From Pannonibacter tanglangensis (GTDB lineage: Bacteria > Pseudomonadota > Alphaproteobacteria > Rhizobiales > Stappiaceae), in assembly GCF_009915685.1 (NCBI RefSeq), contig NZ_JAABLP010000002.1: a DNA stretch of 64,000 bases, one strand, 5' to 3'. The translations under genes and the position numbers were made by a program. Positions within the stretch are counted from its first letter, which is position 1; the number at the start of each line of letters is the position of its first letter. Positions 16,620 through 24,723 of this stretch are shown here, piece by piece. Under the pieces are notes generated by a model. The model saw only the letters and a list, made by a program, of their open reading frames with translations, was not told the DNA's origin and did no database searches.

Positions 16620-17558
16620 ATGTTGTCCCTGCGCCAGCTTCGCTATCTCGACGCCCTCGCCACCCACGCCCATTTCCGCAAGGCGGCGGAGGCCGTGGCC
16701 GTGTCGCAACCGGCACTCTCCATGCAGATCAAGGATCTGGAGCAGGAGCTGGGCCTGACGCTGGTGGAGCGGCGCAGCGGCGCGGTGCGCCTGACGCCGG
16801 AGGGCGAGGAAGTGGTGCGGCGCGCCCGGCGGATCCTGTCCGACGTGCGTGACCTGACCGACTATGCCCGGCACCGAGGCCAGCCGCTGAACGGCCCGCT
16901 GCGGCTGGGCATCATTCCCTCGATCGCCCCCTATCTGCTGCCGCGCATCCTGCCCGTGCTGCACGACCGGCACGCGCATCTGCGCCTGACGCTGCGGGAG
17001 ACGCTGACCGATCAGCTCTTGCAGGAACTGGATGACGGCGACCTCGACGCGGTCATCGTTGCGCTGCCGGTGGAGCGGGCGGATCTGGTCGCCCTGCCGC
17101 TGTTTCAGGACCGGTTCCTGCTGGCCGTGCACAACCGGCCGGATCTGGATGAACGCCGCCGGGTGACAGTCGAGGAAATCCGCCAGCACGACCTGTTGCT
17201 GCTGGAAGAGGGGCATTGCCTGCGCGACCAGGCACTCAACTACTGCCAGACGGTGGTCGGCGGGCGGCGATCCGCCTTCGGTGCGACCAGTCTGGCGACG
17301 GTGATGCAGATGGTGGCGGCCGGCTACGGCGTCACGCTGCTGCCGGAAATCTGCACGGACGTGGAGGTGCGGGACGACCGCGTCGCGCTGCTGCGCTTCG
17401 CCGATCCGCAGCCGCGCCGGATGGTCGGGCTGGTGTGGCGCCGGGCCTCGCCCCGCCGGCAGGACTTCGAGACCCTGCACCAGACGCTGGCCGGCACGCT
17501 GGCCGACATCGGCGTCGATGTGGCGGAGGGCATCAGTCCCGCGCGCGGTCCCGCCTGA
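16620..17558 (+). CDS. oxyR: Hydrogen-peroxide-sensing LysR regulator OxyR
   Basis: A 312-residue LysR-type regulator. The N-terminal winged helix (LRQLRYLDALATHAHFRKAAEAVAVSQPALSMQI) is followed by an effector domain with EEGHCLRDQALNYC. Cys200 and Cys209 are nine residues apart, exactly as Cys199 and Cys208 of Escherichia coli OxyR, which form the peroxide-induced disulfide. The following ATSLATVMQMVAAGYGVTLLPE block is also OxyR-specific. It should activate catalase, peroxiredoxin or iron-management genes under oxidative stress; no catalase gene is adjacent. It converges on an Fe-S-type regulator with only 10 bp between stops. Confidence 0.9.
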   Translation: MLSLRQLRYLDALATHAHFRKAAEAVAVSQPALSMQIKDLEQELGLTLVERRSGAVRLTPEGEEVVRRARRILSDVRDLTDYARHRGQPLNGPLRLGIIPSIAPYLLPRILPVLHDRHAHLRLTLRETLTDQLLQELDDGDLDAVIVALPVERADLVALPLFQDRFLLAVHNRPDLDERRRVTVEEIRQHDLLLLEEGHCLRDQALNYCQTVVGGRRSAFGATSLATVMQMVAAGYGVTLLPEICTDVEVRDDRVALLRFADPQPRRMVGLVWRRASPRRQDFETLHQTLAGTLADIGVDVAEGISPARGPA

Positions 17559-17568
17559 CGCAGGCGTC

Positions 17569-18198
17569 TCAGCCCGACCGGCGGATGCGATAGACGCAGC
17601 GGCGGTCGCCCGAGAGCAGGTGTTCGGTCCGCTCCACCTCCGCCTCGGGACCCAGAACCTTGCGGAACAGGGCCAGCTCGGACCGGCAGAAGCCCTGGCA
17701 GGCTGTTGCCGCGGCGCAGATCGAGCAGTGGTTCTCGATGAACAGCCAGCCATCCGCCGCGTTGCCTTCGATCTCGGCCATGTAGCCCTCGCGGTTGCGC
17801 AGGGCGGCGAGGCGGTCGAGCCGGGCGGCAAGGTCCGGCTCCTCGGCCAGGGCCTGCCGGTAGGCGTTCTCCGTTTCCTGCTCCCGCAGACCGATGAGAC
17901 GCTCCAGCCCCTCCTCGCCATAGAGCTGCCGCAGCCCGCCGAGCAGGCCCGCGACAAGGGTGGAATGGTTGTCGGGGAAACGGGCGTGACCGCTCGCCGT
18001 CAGGGCCCAGACCCGGCGCGGGCGTCCCACGGCCCCTTTCTGGTCCTCGAAGGCGACAAGATCCTCGGCCAGCAGGCCATCCAGATGCTGGCGCACCGCC
18101 ACGGGCGTCACGGACAGGGACGCGGCCAGGTCGGCAGCGGTCTGCGGGCCGGCGGCCTTCAAGGCATTCAGCAGGCGGGTGCGGGTTCGGTCGGACAT
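17569..18198 (-). CDS. SufR/COG2345-type winged-helix regulator with cysteine cluster
   Basis: A 209-residue regulator from the ATG at 18198. An N-terminal winged helix (AADLAASLSVTPVAVRQHLDGL) with the basic wing GAVGRPRRVWALT is followed by a C-terminal domain holding Cys158, Cys161, Cys167, Cys171 and Cys201 (the HCSICAAATACQGFC stretch and RRCVYRI). This arrangement is that of SufR and related regulators, in which cysteines ligate a [4Fe-4S] cluster and DNA binding depends on cluster state. No suf genes are in the window. The frame stays open to 18264, but starting there would put the coding region across a near-perfect palindrome, so the later ATG is preferred. Confidence 0.75.
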   Translation of the reverse strand: MSDRTRTRLLNALKAAGPQTAADLAASLSVTPVAVRQHLDGLLAEDLVAFEDQKGAVGRPRRVWALTASGHARFPDNHSTLVAGLLGGLRQLYGEEGLERLIGLREQETENAYRQALAEEPDLAARLDRLAALRNREGYMAEIEGNAADGWLFIENHCSICAAATACQGFCRSELALFRKVLGPEAEVERTEHLLSGDRRCVYRIRRSG

Positions 18199-18261
18199 GA
18201 CAACGGATGTATCATGGATCGCCGGATATAGAAAGTTTTCTCTTTTCATATTCGCGCGAGG

Positions 18262-18291
18262 CAATTAAGAAATAAAAATCTTTCTTAATTG
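18262..18291. promoter_or_regulatory. Palindromic operator candidate for the cysteine-cluster regulator
   Basis: The arms CAATTAAGAAA and TTTCTTAATTG are perfect complements separated by eight bases. The element is strikingly AT-rich against its surroundings. It lies about 65 bp upstream of the regulator start and 10 bp before a possible divergent gene, a typical place for autoregulation. Confidence 0.65.
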
Positions 18292-18300
18292 AGGCGCGCC

Positions 18301-18705
18301 ATGGTTGCCCCACTCGATCCCGTCACAGGTCTGTCTCCGTCCCCCCGTCCCCGTTCCCCCCTGCGGCCCGGACTGCTGCAGAAGCTTGCCCGTCTTGCCG
18401 GCGGCCTGTGGCGGGCAAGGTTGCGATCTGGTCCGCCCTCTGGCCCGTCCTCTGGCCCGCAGGCCGACCGTGACGGCGGGGCGCAGGTCGACGGGGCCGG
18501 CGCAGCGATGCCGGTGTCGGCCCTGCCGCCGGATCTCTGGGAGGATGTGCTGGGGGCCGACATGGCAGCGTCGGGACCGGGGCGGGAGAGGCGACCGGGG
18601 CTTCTGCCAGGGCAAGACCCCGCGCTGCCGTCCTTGCACGCCGATGGAAGGCCCGGCGGGCACGATCCGCGAGGCACGCTCCTCCGGCGGCGGCGCGGGC
18701 CCTAG
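18301..18705 (+). CDS. Possible hypothetical protein, 134 residues
   Basis: An ATG ten bases after the palindrome opens a frame rich in proline, arginine and leucine, with GLLQKLARLAGGLWRARL and ALPPDLWEDVLGADM segments. Third codon positions are strongly GC, which fits either a real gene or simply the high base composition. No family was recognised and the ribosome binding site is poor. If real, it would share its control region with the divergent cysteine-cluster regulator. Confidence 0.3.
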   Translation: MVAPLDPVTGLSPSPRPRSPLRPGLLQKLARLAGGLWRARLRSGPPSGPSSGPQADRDGGAQVDGAGAAMPVSALPPDLWEDVLGADMAASGPGRERRPGLLPGQDPALPSLHADGRPGGHDPRGTLLRRRRGP

Positions 18706-18787
18706 GGCAGCCACGCGGACGGCTGTCCGGCGATTAAGGCTCCGTTACGTAATTCTGGCGATATTTGGCCGGAAACGGAGGGCTTTG

Positions 18788-20767
18788 ATGGGACAGCTCA
18801 CACGGTTTTTCGACTGGCTCCTGCTGCGCCATCAGGCGCCGGACCTGCTCATCGCCCAGTATCGCACCCTGCAGAGCCAGGTGCCGCTGCTCTACGCCCT
18901 GCTGATCGTCAATGCGGTGGCGGTGTCCTTCACCCATTTCGACGTGGCGCCGCTGTGGCTGACTGCCGGCATGCTGGTGCTGCTGATCAGTGCCTCGGCG
19001 GTGCGGATGCTCACCTGGCTGCGGCGGCACAGCCTGCCGGTGACGGCTGACGTGGCCGCGCGGGAGCTCCGGCGCACGGTGGTGGTGGGAGCGGTGCTGG
19101 CGGCGGCGCATATTGCCTGGTCTCTCGCCCTCGATGCCTATGGCGGGCCGTACGAGCGCGGGCATGTCATCCTCTTCGTTGCCATCACGGTGATCGGCTG
19201 CATCTTCTGCCTGATGAGCCTGCCGCAGGCGGCGCTGATGGTGATGATCACCGTCAACACGCCGTTCCTCGCCTATTATGCGGCGACCGGCGAGCCCGTG
19301 TTCATCGCCATCGCCATGAACATCTTCCTCGTCTGCCTCGTGATCATCCAGGTGCTGCTGAACGGCTATTCGGCCCTGCGCGACCTGATCCGCTCGCGCA
19401 CCGAGCTGGCGGAGAAACAGGCGGAAACGGCCCGGCTCAGCCAGGAAAACGCGCGGCTGGCCCATACGGATTCGCTCACCGGCCTGCCGAACCGGCGCTA
19501 CTATTTCAACGAGCTCGACGACCAGCTCGCAGCCGCCTCGGCGGCAGGCACGGCATTCGCGGTCGCCGTCGTCGATCTGGACCGCTTCAAGCCCATCAAC
19601 GACACCTATGGCCACAAGTTCGGCGACCTGCTGCTGATGGCGGTGGGCCAGCGGCTGATGCGTTTCGCGGATGCCTCCACCTCCATCTGCCGTCTGGGGG
19701 GCGACGAGTTCGGGCTGATCCTGCGCCGGCTGCCGGACAATCTCGAGGCCCATTGCCAGGACATCTGCAACGCGGTCGCCGAGCCCTACATGATCGGGTC
19801 GACCCGCGTCACCATCGGCGCCTCCTGCGGCATTGCCCTGTTTCCCGAGGCGGGCCGCACCGCGCATGAGCTGTTCGACCGGTCCGACTACGCCCTGTAC
19901 AATGCCAAGATCGCGCGCCGCGGTCAGGCGACGCTCTATTCCGCCGCCCACGAGCGCAAGATCCGCTCCGACCGGGCCATCGAGAGCGGCCTGCAGACGG
20001 CCGACCTGGCGCGGGAACTGGAGCTGGCGTTCCAGCCGATCTTCGATCTGAGGACCATGCGGCCAGTCGGTGTCGAGGCGCTGGCCCGCTGGAACAGCCC
20101 GGATCTCGGTCCCGTGTCGCCGGCCCAGTTCATCCCGCTGGCGGAAAAGGCCGGGCTGATCCACCGGGTCACGCTGTGCCTGTTCGAGAAGGCGCTGCAG
20201 GGGCTCGACGACCTGCCGCCGGGGTTCAACCTCAGCTTCAACCTGTCCGCCCATGACCTGACCTCACGCGAGACGGTGATGGCACTGCTGAGCCTCATCG
20301 GGCAAAGCCGGGTGCTGCCGTCCAGGCTCACCTTCGAGCTGACGGAGACGGCCGTCATCCGCAGCTACGAGGCGGCGGAGACCTCCATGCATCATCTGCG
20401 GCTCGCCGGGGCGCGACTGGCGCTGGACGACTTCGGCACCGGCTATTCGAGCCTCGGCTACCTGCACCGTCTGCCGATCGACCGGGTCAAGATCGACCGC
20501 AGCTTCATCGCCGGGCTGACAACGTCCGGCGCGGGCGTCGTGCCGTCGATCATCGCGCTGTGCCGGTCGATGCGACTGGACTGCGTGGTGGAGGGCATCG
20601 AGACCGAGGCACAGCTCAACGCCGTGCGGGCGCTGGACTGCACCTATGGTCAGGGCTTCCTGCTCGGCGCGCCGATGATGCCGGCCGAGCTGAAGGCCTG
20701 GCTGGCCGGACCGGACCTGGCCCGACTGGAAGCCCGGGGCCAGTGCACCGACGCCATCTTCGGCTGA
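18788..20767 (+). CDS. Membrane-bound GGDEF-EAL cyclic-di-GMP protein
   Basis: A 659-residue protein. The N-terminal 200 residues contain about six membrane segments, followed by a short coiled coil (ELAEKQAETARLSQENARLAH). The diguanylate cyclase domain has DSLTGLPNRR and an intact RLGGDEF (about residue 303). The phosphodiesterase domain has GVEALARW (about 428) and DDFGTGYSSLGYLHRLPIDRVKIDRSFI. Both domains keep their signature residues, so either synthesis or hydrolysis of cyclic-di-GMP is possible. The ATG at 18788 follows GGAGG seven bases upstream. The frame extends upstream to 18305, but that part reads as non-protein sequence. Confidence 0.9.
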   Translation: MGQLTRFFDWLLLRHQAPDLLIAQYRTLQSQVPLLYALLIVNAVAVSFTHFDVAPLWLTAGMLVLLISASAVRMLTWLRRHSLPVTADVAARELRRTVVVGAVLAAAHIAWSLALDAYGGPYERGHVILFVAITVIGCIFCLMSLPQAALMVMITVNTPFLAYYAATGEPVFIAIAMNIFLVCLVIIQVLLNGYSALRDLIRSRTELAEKQAETARLSQENARLAHTDSLTGLPNRRYYFNELDDQLAAASAAGTAFAVAVVDLDRFKPINDTYGHKFGDLLLMAVGQRLMRFADASTSICRLGGDEFGLILRRLPDNLEAHCQDICNAVAEPYMIGSTRVTIGASCGIALFPEAGRTAHELFDRSDYALYNAKIARRGQATLYSAAHERKIRSDRAIESGLQTADLARELELAFQPIFDLRTMRPVGVEALARWNSPDLGPVSPAQFIPLAEKAGLIHRVTLCLFEKALQGLDDLPPGFNLSFNLSAHDLTSRETVMALLSLIGQSRVLPSRLTFELTETAVIRSYEAAETSMHHLRLAGARLALDDFGTGYSSLGYLHRLPIDRVKIDRSFIAGLTTSGAGVVPSIIALCRSMRLDCVVEGIETEAQLNAVRALDCTYGQGFLLGAPMMPAELKAWLAGPDLARLEARGQCTDAIFG

Positions 20768-20850
20768 AGTTTCGGCTTGCTGCCGGGCGCGCGGTCGCTT
20801 ACGCCGGCCCAGGGGCGGGCCGATGGACCCCGCAGGACAGGGGGCACGCG

Positions 20851-21165
20851 GTGGCGGCAGGAACACGACGCCAGCAGGAGATGCGCAAGGCGCTCCGGGA
20901 GATGGCCCCGCGCATCCCGATGCTGGATGCCGGCGCCGTGCTTGACCTGGCGCTTGCCGGACATTTGCGCCACCTGCCGGTCAGCATCGCGGTCTGGCAG
21001 GCCCTCGCCTCCCATGTCCGGCACAGCCATACCGACTATGACGCGCTGCTCGACGAGGGCTATGACAGGGACGCGGCCCGCTTCTTCGTGGCCGGCGCCA
21101 TGGACGCCATCCTGGCCGACTGGGGCTGCGCGCGGCGGATCGGGACCGACACGGACGCCGACTAG
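20851..21165 (+). CDS. DUF2293 domain protein
   Basis: A 104-residue cytoplasmic protein whose core (MAPRIPMLDAGAVLDLALAG, then RHLPVSIAVWQALASHVRH and TDYDALLDEGYDRDAARFF) matches the DUF2293 pattern. No biochemical function is known for the family. The GTG at 20851 is preceded by AGGGGG; an ATG at 20881 is the alternative start. It follows the GGDEF-EAL gene by 83 bp in the same direction and may be read through from it. Confidence 0.7.
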   Translation: MAAGTRRQQEMRKALREMAPRIPMLDAGAVLDLALAGHLRHLPVSIAVWQALASHVRHSHTDYDALLDEGYDRDAARFFVAGAMDAILADWGCARRIGTDTDAD

Positions 21166-21283
21166 GGCAGGGGCGGAACGACGCGCGGCCCGCAGCGACT
21201 GGCGCCGCCACAGCCTTGCATCAAGCCGCCGACACGCCGAGGGATCACGCCGAAAAAAGGCTCAAGGGCCGCGCGGCCTGGTC

Positions 21284-21541
21284 CTAGCGGACCGTTTCCA
21301 GCAGCCACAGGAAGGCCATGCCGACCAGGCACAGCGCCGGAATGATGACGGCCGGATAGCCGAAGGTGACAACCGCGATCAGCCACAGCACCAGCAGGTT
21401 GAAGGCAAACCACAGGCGGTCGTTGTCGGTGCCGTGGATGGCCTCGCGCAGGAACAGGTTGAACACCGGCACGAGCATGAGGATCCGCAGGAGCAGGATC
21501 GGCGGCGTCTTGCGGCGGGCAGCGGTGGCAACGGCAGACAT
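21284..21541 (-). CDS. Small inner-membrane protein, unknown function
   Basis: An 85-residue protein with two hydrophobic helices (ILLLRILMLVPVFNLFL and the LVLWLIAVVTFGYPAVIIPA to FLWLLE stretch) joined by a charged loop with HGTDNDR. It has no cleavable signal. The composition and codon pattern support a real gene; no family is recognised. It converges on the DUF2293 gene and stands alone on its strand. Confidence 0.6.
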   Translation of the reverse strand: MSAVATAARRKTPPILLLRILMLVPVFNLFLREAIHGTDNDRLWFAFNLLVLWLIAVVTFGYPAVIIPALCLVGMAFLWLLETVR

Positions 21542-21806
21542 GGAACAGGCCTCGGCATCAGAGCGAACGGAAGCGCGAACGTAGAACTTCGTACGCGCAA
21601 TCCCGTAAATGGCGGCTCAGCGGGGCCAGGTCACTGCGGCGGGATGCCCTGCGGCAGGCTGCCGCAGGGACAGGTGCGTCCCGCGACCGGGGCAAGGCAA
21701 GCTGCCAACCCGCATCCGGGATGGCGGTTCGGGATGCCTTCAGGAGATGCCTTCAGGGGATGCCGGGACGGGAGGCGGGTCGGGGGCGAAGGCCGGGGAT
21801 GTCTCG
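21542..21806. other. Intergenic region with short repeats
   Basis: Between the small membrane gene and the ridA-like gene. It holds three 13-bp units at 21733-21771 and runs into a 14-bp tandem array. No gene is supported. Confidence 0.6.
21733..21771 (+). repeat. Three tandem 13-bp units
   Basis: The units are GATGCCTTCAGGA, GATGCCTTCAGGG and GATGCCGGGACGG in direct succession. They form a short degenerate minisatellite. Confidence 0.7.
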
Positions 21807-21876
21807 TCAGCGATACACGGTCAGCGATACACGGTCAGGGACATCCGGTCAGGGATGTCCGGTCAGGGACGGCGGG
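21807..21876 (+). repeat. Five tandem 14-bp units reaching into the ridA stop codon
   Basis: Two identical TCAGCGATACACGG units are followed by TCAGGGACATCCGG, TCAGGGATGTCCGG and TCAGGGACGGCGGG. The fifth unit supplies the stop codon (TCA at 21863-21865 read on the minus strand) and the last codons of the gene ending there. Confidence 0.8.
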
Positions 21877-22255
21877 CGATAAGGTCGATCTCAACAAGCG
21901 CGCCGACCGCAAGCCCCGTGACACCGATGCAGGTCCGGGCCGGCAGCTGGCCGGGCGTGAAGAAGCCCCGGTAGGTCTCGTTCATGGCGGCGTAGTCGCG
22001 CTCGAACTCGGTGAGATAGACGCGCGCCATCGTCACGTGCTCAAGCCCCAGGCCGACGCCGGCCAGCACCTGCTTCAGGTTTTCCATCACCCGGGCCGTC
22101 TGGGCGGCAACCCCCTCCGGCAGGGGGGCGTCCGGGGCTGCCGGGTCGGTCGGCATCTGGCCGGTCACGAACACCCAGCCATCGGCTTCCACGGCATGGG
22201 AGAAGGGCGCGACCGGGCGCGGTCCGCCCGGGATCATGTGATGGATCGGAAGCAT
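21863..22255 (-). CDS. RidA/YjgF/YER057c-family protein
   Basis: A 130-residue protein with the Rid fold: PFSHAVEADGWVFVTGQMP, TARVMENLKQVLAGVGLGLEHVTMARVYL and PARTCIGVTGL. Arg107, which in RidA binds the carboxylate of 2-aminoacrylate-type imines, is present. RidA deaminases hydrolyse reactive enamine/imine intermediates; other Rid subgroups have different or unknown substrates. The ATG at 22255 is preceded by AAAGGA. It lies 27 bp after the MOSC gene on the same strand, so the two are probably co-transcribed. Confidence 0.85.
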   Translation of the reverse strand: MLPIHHMIPGGPRPVAPFSHAVEADGWVFVTGQMPTDPAAPDAPLPEGVAAQTARVMENLKQVLAGVGLGLEHVTMARVYLTEFERDYAAMNETYRGFFTPGQLPARTCIGVTGLAVGALVEIDLIARRP

Positions 22256-22282
22256 TGCGGTCCTTTCGCGGTTGGGAGAGGC

Positions 22283-22915
22283 TCAGTCCTTCGGGTAGAG
22301 CCAGTGCTCGGGGATGTGGGCCGTGACGGTCTCGCCCGGACGGATGATGCCGGGCTTCTCGACAAAGGCAACGAGGCCGCGCCGGTTGCGCGCCTTCTGC
22401 GGGAACAAGAGGTCCAGACCCGCGCGGTCCGGGTACTTCGCGGCGATGCCCTTGCCGGCGATGCGGCAGGGCACGTTGTCGCCGTCCACGCGCAGCACCG
22501 CCCCGTCCCCGAACACCAGGCGCGTGCGCGGCGGCACCAGCGAGAAATGGGGAATGCCGGAGACGAGGATGTTGCCGCCGATCCAGGCGACATCGACGCG
22601 CGGCAGGTCCATGCGGCCGGCCACGACCTCCAGCTCCTCGACCGACAGCAGCGAGATCTGCCGCTCGTTGACCATTTCGGTGCCGCGCGGATACCACGGC
22701 TCGCGCCCGCCCGAGCGGCGGGTGAAGCCGGCATGCCGTCCACCGGCAATGCCCTCGAAGGTCAGCGGCAGGCGGTCGACGTCGTGGGTGCTGAAGTCGG
22801 CCGGTGTTGCGGTCACCAGCACGCGCTCCACGGTCCCCTTGATCCGGCGTCCGGCTGTGCGGACGAGACCGTCCGGGAAGCCGTGTTCCCGCTCCTGCTT
22901 GCCGTCATCGGCCAT
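22283..22915 (-). CDS. MOSC-domain protein
   Basis: A 210-residue protein. VERVLVTATPADFSTHDVDRL, IAGGRHAGFTRRSGGREPWYPRGTE, the central NILVSGIPHFSLVPPRTRL and the AKGIAAKYPDRAGLD region follow the MOSC (molybdenum cofactor sulfurase C-terminal) pattern, close to YiiM-like proteins. MOSC domains often bind pyranopterin cofactor or handle sulfur transfer, but this subgroup has no proven reaction. The ATG at 22915 has a strong AGGAGG eight bases upstream; the longer open frame to 23077 includes repeat-derived sequence and is rejected. Confidence 0.75.
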   Translation of the reverse strand: MADDGKQEREHGFPDGLVRTAGRRIKGTVERVLVTATPADFSTHDVDRLPLTFEGIAGGRHAGFTRRSGGREPWYPRGTEMVNERQISLLSVEELEVVAGRMDLPRVDVAWIGGNILVSGIPHFSLVPPRTRLVFGDGAVLRVDGDNVPCRIAGKGIAAKYPDRAGLDLLFPQKARNRRGLVAFVEKPGIIRPGETVTAHIPEHWLYPKD

Positions 22916-23010
22916 GCGCGCCTCCTGTCTGTCCGCCAAGCTATAGCGCGCGGCCGGGCAGGCGGCCAGTCTCGACGACCGGACGGACGAGGGGCGGGCG
23001 ACGGAGTGGC

Positions 23011-23070
23011 GACGGGTCCGGCGATGGGTCCGGGGATGGGGCCGGCGATGGATCCGGCGACGGGAACAGC
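23011..23070 (+). repeat. Five tandem 12-bp units
   Basis: The units run GACGGGTCCGGC, GATGGGTCCGGG, GATGGGGCCGGC, GATGGATCCGGC and a diverged GACGGGAACAGC. The array is upstream of the MOSC gene. Confidence 0.75.
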
Positions 23071-23262
23071 CTCTCAACGCTTCGGGCCGTTGCCGGCCTG
23101 CCGGTTCCGCGCGAGCTGCGGCTGTGGTGGAAGATCATCCGCCTCTGATCCGCCGGTTGAGGTGGGGGCGAAAAGGCGAGTCGCGGGAATCACTTGCAGC
23201 CATCCGGTGAGGCGATGCGGAGGATGAGCTGCCGCGCCCGCCGTCCGCCCTTCAGGCCCGTC

Positions 23263-23336
23263 GCCCGGCAAGTCCGCCCGGCAAGTCCGCCCGGAACCGC
23301 GCCCGGAATCGCGCCCGGAATCGCGCCCGGCCGCCC
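23263..23336 (+). repeat. Tandem array of 12/13-bp units
   Basis: Two GCCCGGCAAGTCC units are followed by GCCCGGAACCGC, two GCCCGGAATCGC units and GCCCGGCCGCCC. The common core is GCCCGG. Confidence 0.75.
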
Positions 23337-23660
23337 AGTGCAGCCTTCGGATCGCCTGGGGCCGGCAGATTTCAGCGCCTTGTCCGCGGCGCGTGCGGCG
23401 ACGGGCCAGCCTGACCATGCGGCCGGGCGACAAGGTCGGGGAGGGCGCTCATGTCCATCCTCAACTTCAACAGGGGGCAAAACACTGAGTCGGAAGAATC
23501 GCTTAGGGGATTCTGTTTAAGGTCCTCGTGATGCGCTGCAGCATCGGCCGCCAGGTCGCCCTGCCAGAGTGCATTAACGTCCTCTCAACCACCTGAACGC
23601 CGCGACCTTGCTGCCGGGCTGCTGCGGGGGCAGGATGGCTTGCGCGGATCAGCGTTCTCG

Positions 23661-23678
23661 TATAAAGATATCTTTATA
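23661..23678. promoter_or_regulatory. Perfect 18-bp palindrome, probable ArsR-type operator
   Basis: TATAAAGATATCTTTATA is its own reverse complement. It lies 22 bp before the start of the ArsR-methyltransferase gene in an otherwise GC-rich region. ArsR/SmtB regulators bind such AT-rich inverted repeats over promoters, so this is the expected autoregulatory site for the regulator-metF operon. Confidence 0.75.
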
Positions 23679-23699
23679 TCAGCCAGTCACGTGAGCGGC

Positions 23700-24722
23700 A
23701 TGAGCGAACCCCAGTATCCAGACCAGCATCTTGCCATCGATGATCTTCTCTCCGGCCTTCGGGCTGCGGGGGAGCCGAGCCGTCTGCGGCTGCTGGCGCT
23801 GCTGGCCCGCAGCGAGCTGACGGTGAAGGATGCCACGGCCATTCTCGGCCAGAGCCAGCCGCGCATCTCGCGTCACCTGAAGCTGCTCGCCGAGGCCGGT
23901 CTCGTGCGCCGCTATCCGGAAGGCTCCTGGGTGTTCTACCGGCTGTCGGAGGACGCGGCCGGCGATCTCGCCCGCGACCTCGTCGCCCGCCTGCTGGCGG
24001 CCGATCCGGTGCTGACCGCCGACGCCAGCCGCTTCGATGCCCTGCGCCGGGCGAAGGCCGAGGAGGCTGCGGCCTACTTCGCCGCCAAGGCCCGCGACTG
24101 GGACAAGGAGCGTTCGCTGCACATTGCGGAAGCCGATGTGGAAGCGGCCATGCTGCGCGCCCTTGGCGACCGGCCGTTCCAGTCCTTCCTCGATCTGGGC
24201 ACCGGGACGGGCCGGCTGCTGGAGCTGTTCGCGGACCGCTACACCACCGCCCTGGGGGTGGATGCCTCGCATGACATGCTGACGGTCGCCCGGGCCAAGC
24301 TCTCCGAGCTGGGCCTCACCCGGGCGCAGGTGCGCCATGGCGACATCTATGCGCTCAACGTGCCGGCCGGCTCCTTCGATGTGGTGGCCGTGCATCAGGT
24401 GCTGCACTTCCTCGATGACCCGGCCCGTGCGCTGGCCGAGGCTGCCCGGGTGCTGCGCCCCGGCGGCCGCCTGATCATCGTCGACTTCGCCCCGCATGAC
24501 CTGGAGTTCCTGCGCGAGGCCCATGCCCACCGCCGCCTCGGCTTCTCGCGCGAGCAGATGGCGCGCTGGCTGGAAGGGCTCGACCTCGACGTCGAACTGG
24601 TCACCGACCTGTCTCCGGCCGGTGCGGACGGCTCGAAGCTGACCGTCACGCTCTGGCTTGCGCGCGATCCGCGCATCATCACCGATCTTCCGCTTGTCGA
24701 TCTAACCCGTGAGGTTGCGTAA
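23700..24722 (+). CDS. ArsR-family regulator fused to a SAM-dependent methyltransferase
   Basis: A 340-residue two-domain protein. Residues 12-95 form an ArsR winged helix (LRAAGEPSRLRLLALLARSELTVKDATAILGQSQPRISRHLKLL). Residues 150-300 form a class I methyltransferase with motif I FLDLGTGTGRLLE (about 163-175), GVDAS and HQVLHFLDDP, followed by VLRPGGRLIIVDF. The protein therefore probably senses S-adenosylmethionine or S-adenosylhomocysteine through the second domain. The stop is one base from the metF start, which ties it to control of the methionine cycle. The ATG at 23700 lies after a perfect palindrome; a TTG at 23640 and a GTG at 23691 are less likely starts. The metalloregulator cysteines of ArsR are absent. 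Confidence 0.85.
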   Translation: MSEPQYPDQHLAIDDLLSGLRAAGEPSRLRLLALLARSELTVKDATAILGQSQPRISRHLKLLAEAGLVRRYPEGSWVFYRLSEDAAGDLARDLVARLLAADPVLTADASRFDALRRAKAEEAAAYFAAKARDWDKERSLHIAEADVEAAMLRALGDRPFQSFLDLGTGTGRLLELFADRYTTALGVDASHDMLTVARAKLSELGLTRAQVRHGDIYALNVPAGSFDVVAVHQVLHFLDDPARALAEAARVLRPGGRLIIVDFAPHDLEFLREAHAHRRLGFSREQMARWLEGLDLDVELVTDLSPAGADGSKLTVTLWLARDPRIITDLPLVDLTREVA

Positions 24723-24723
24723 C

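Larger units (their letters stand above)
22916..23660. other. Repeat-rich intergenic region
   Basis: About 745 bp with no convincing gene. It contains 12-bp tandem arrays at 23011-23070 and 23263-23336. Short open frames here encode only the arrays (proline/serine/aspartate or glycine/arginine repeats). Confidence 0.7.

Noticed and set aside
18305..18787. N-terminal extension of the GGDEF-EAL gene
   Set aside because: The extension reads as Pro/Arg/Cys-rich non-protein sequence, and a good ribosome site precedes the ATG at 18788.
23008..23340. Possible CRISPR array
   Set aside because: The units are 12-13 bp in direct contact without unique spacers, so they are minisatellites. No cas genes are present.
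23190..23520. Overlapping short open frames on both strands
   Set aside because: They consist of translated tandem repeats (Pro-Gly-Thr-Ala or Ser-Gly-Arg-Asp) and lack ribosome sites.
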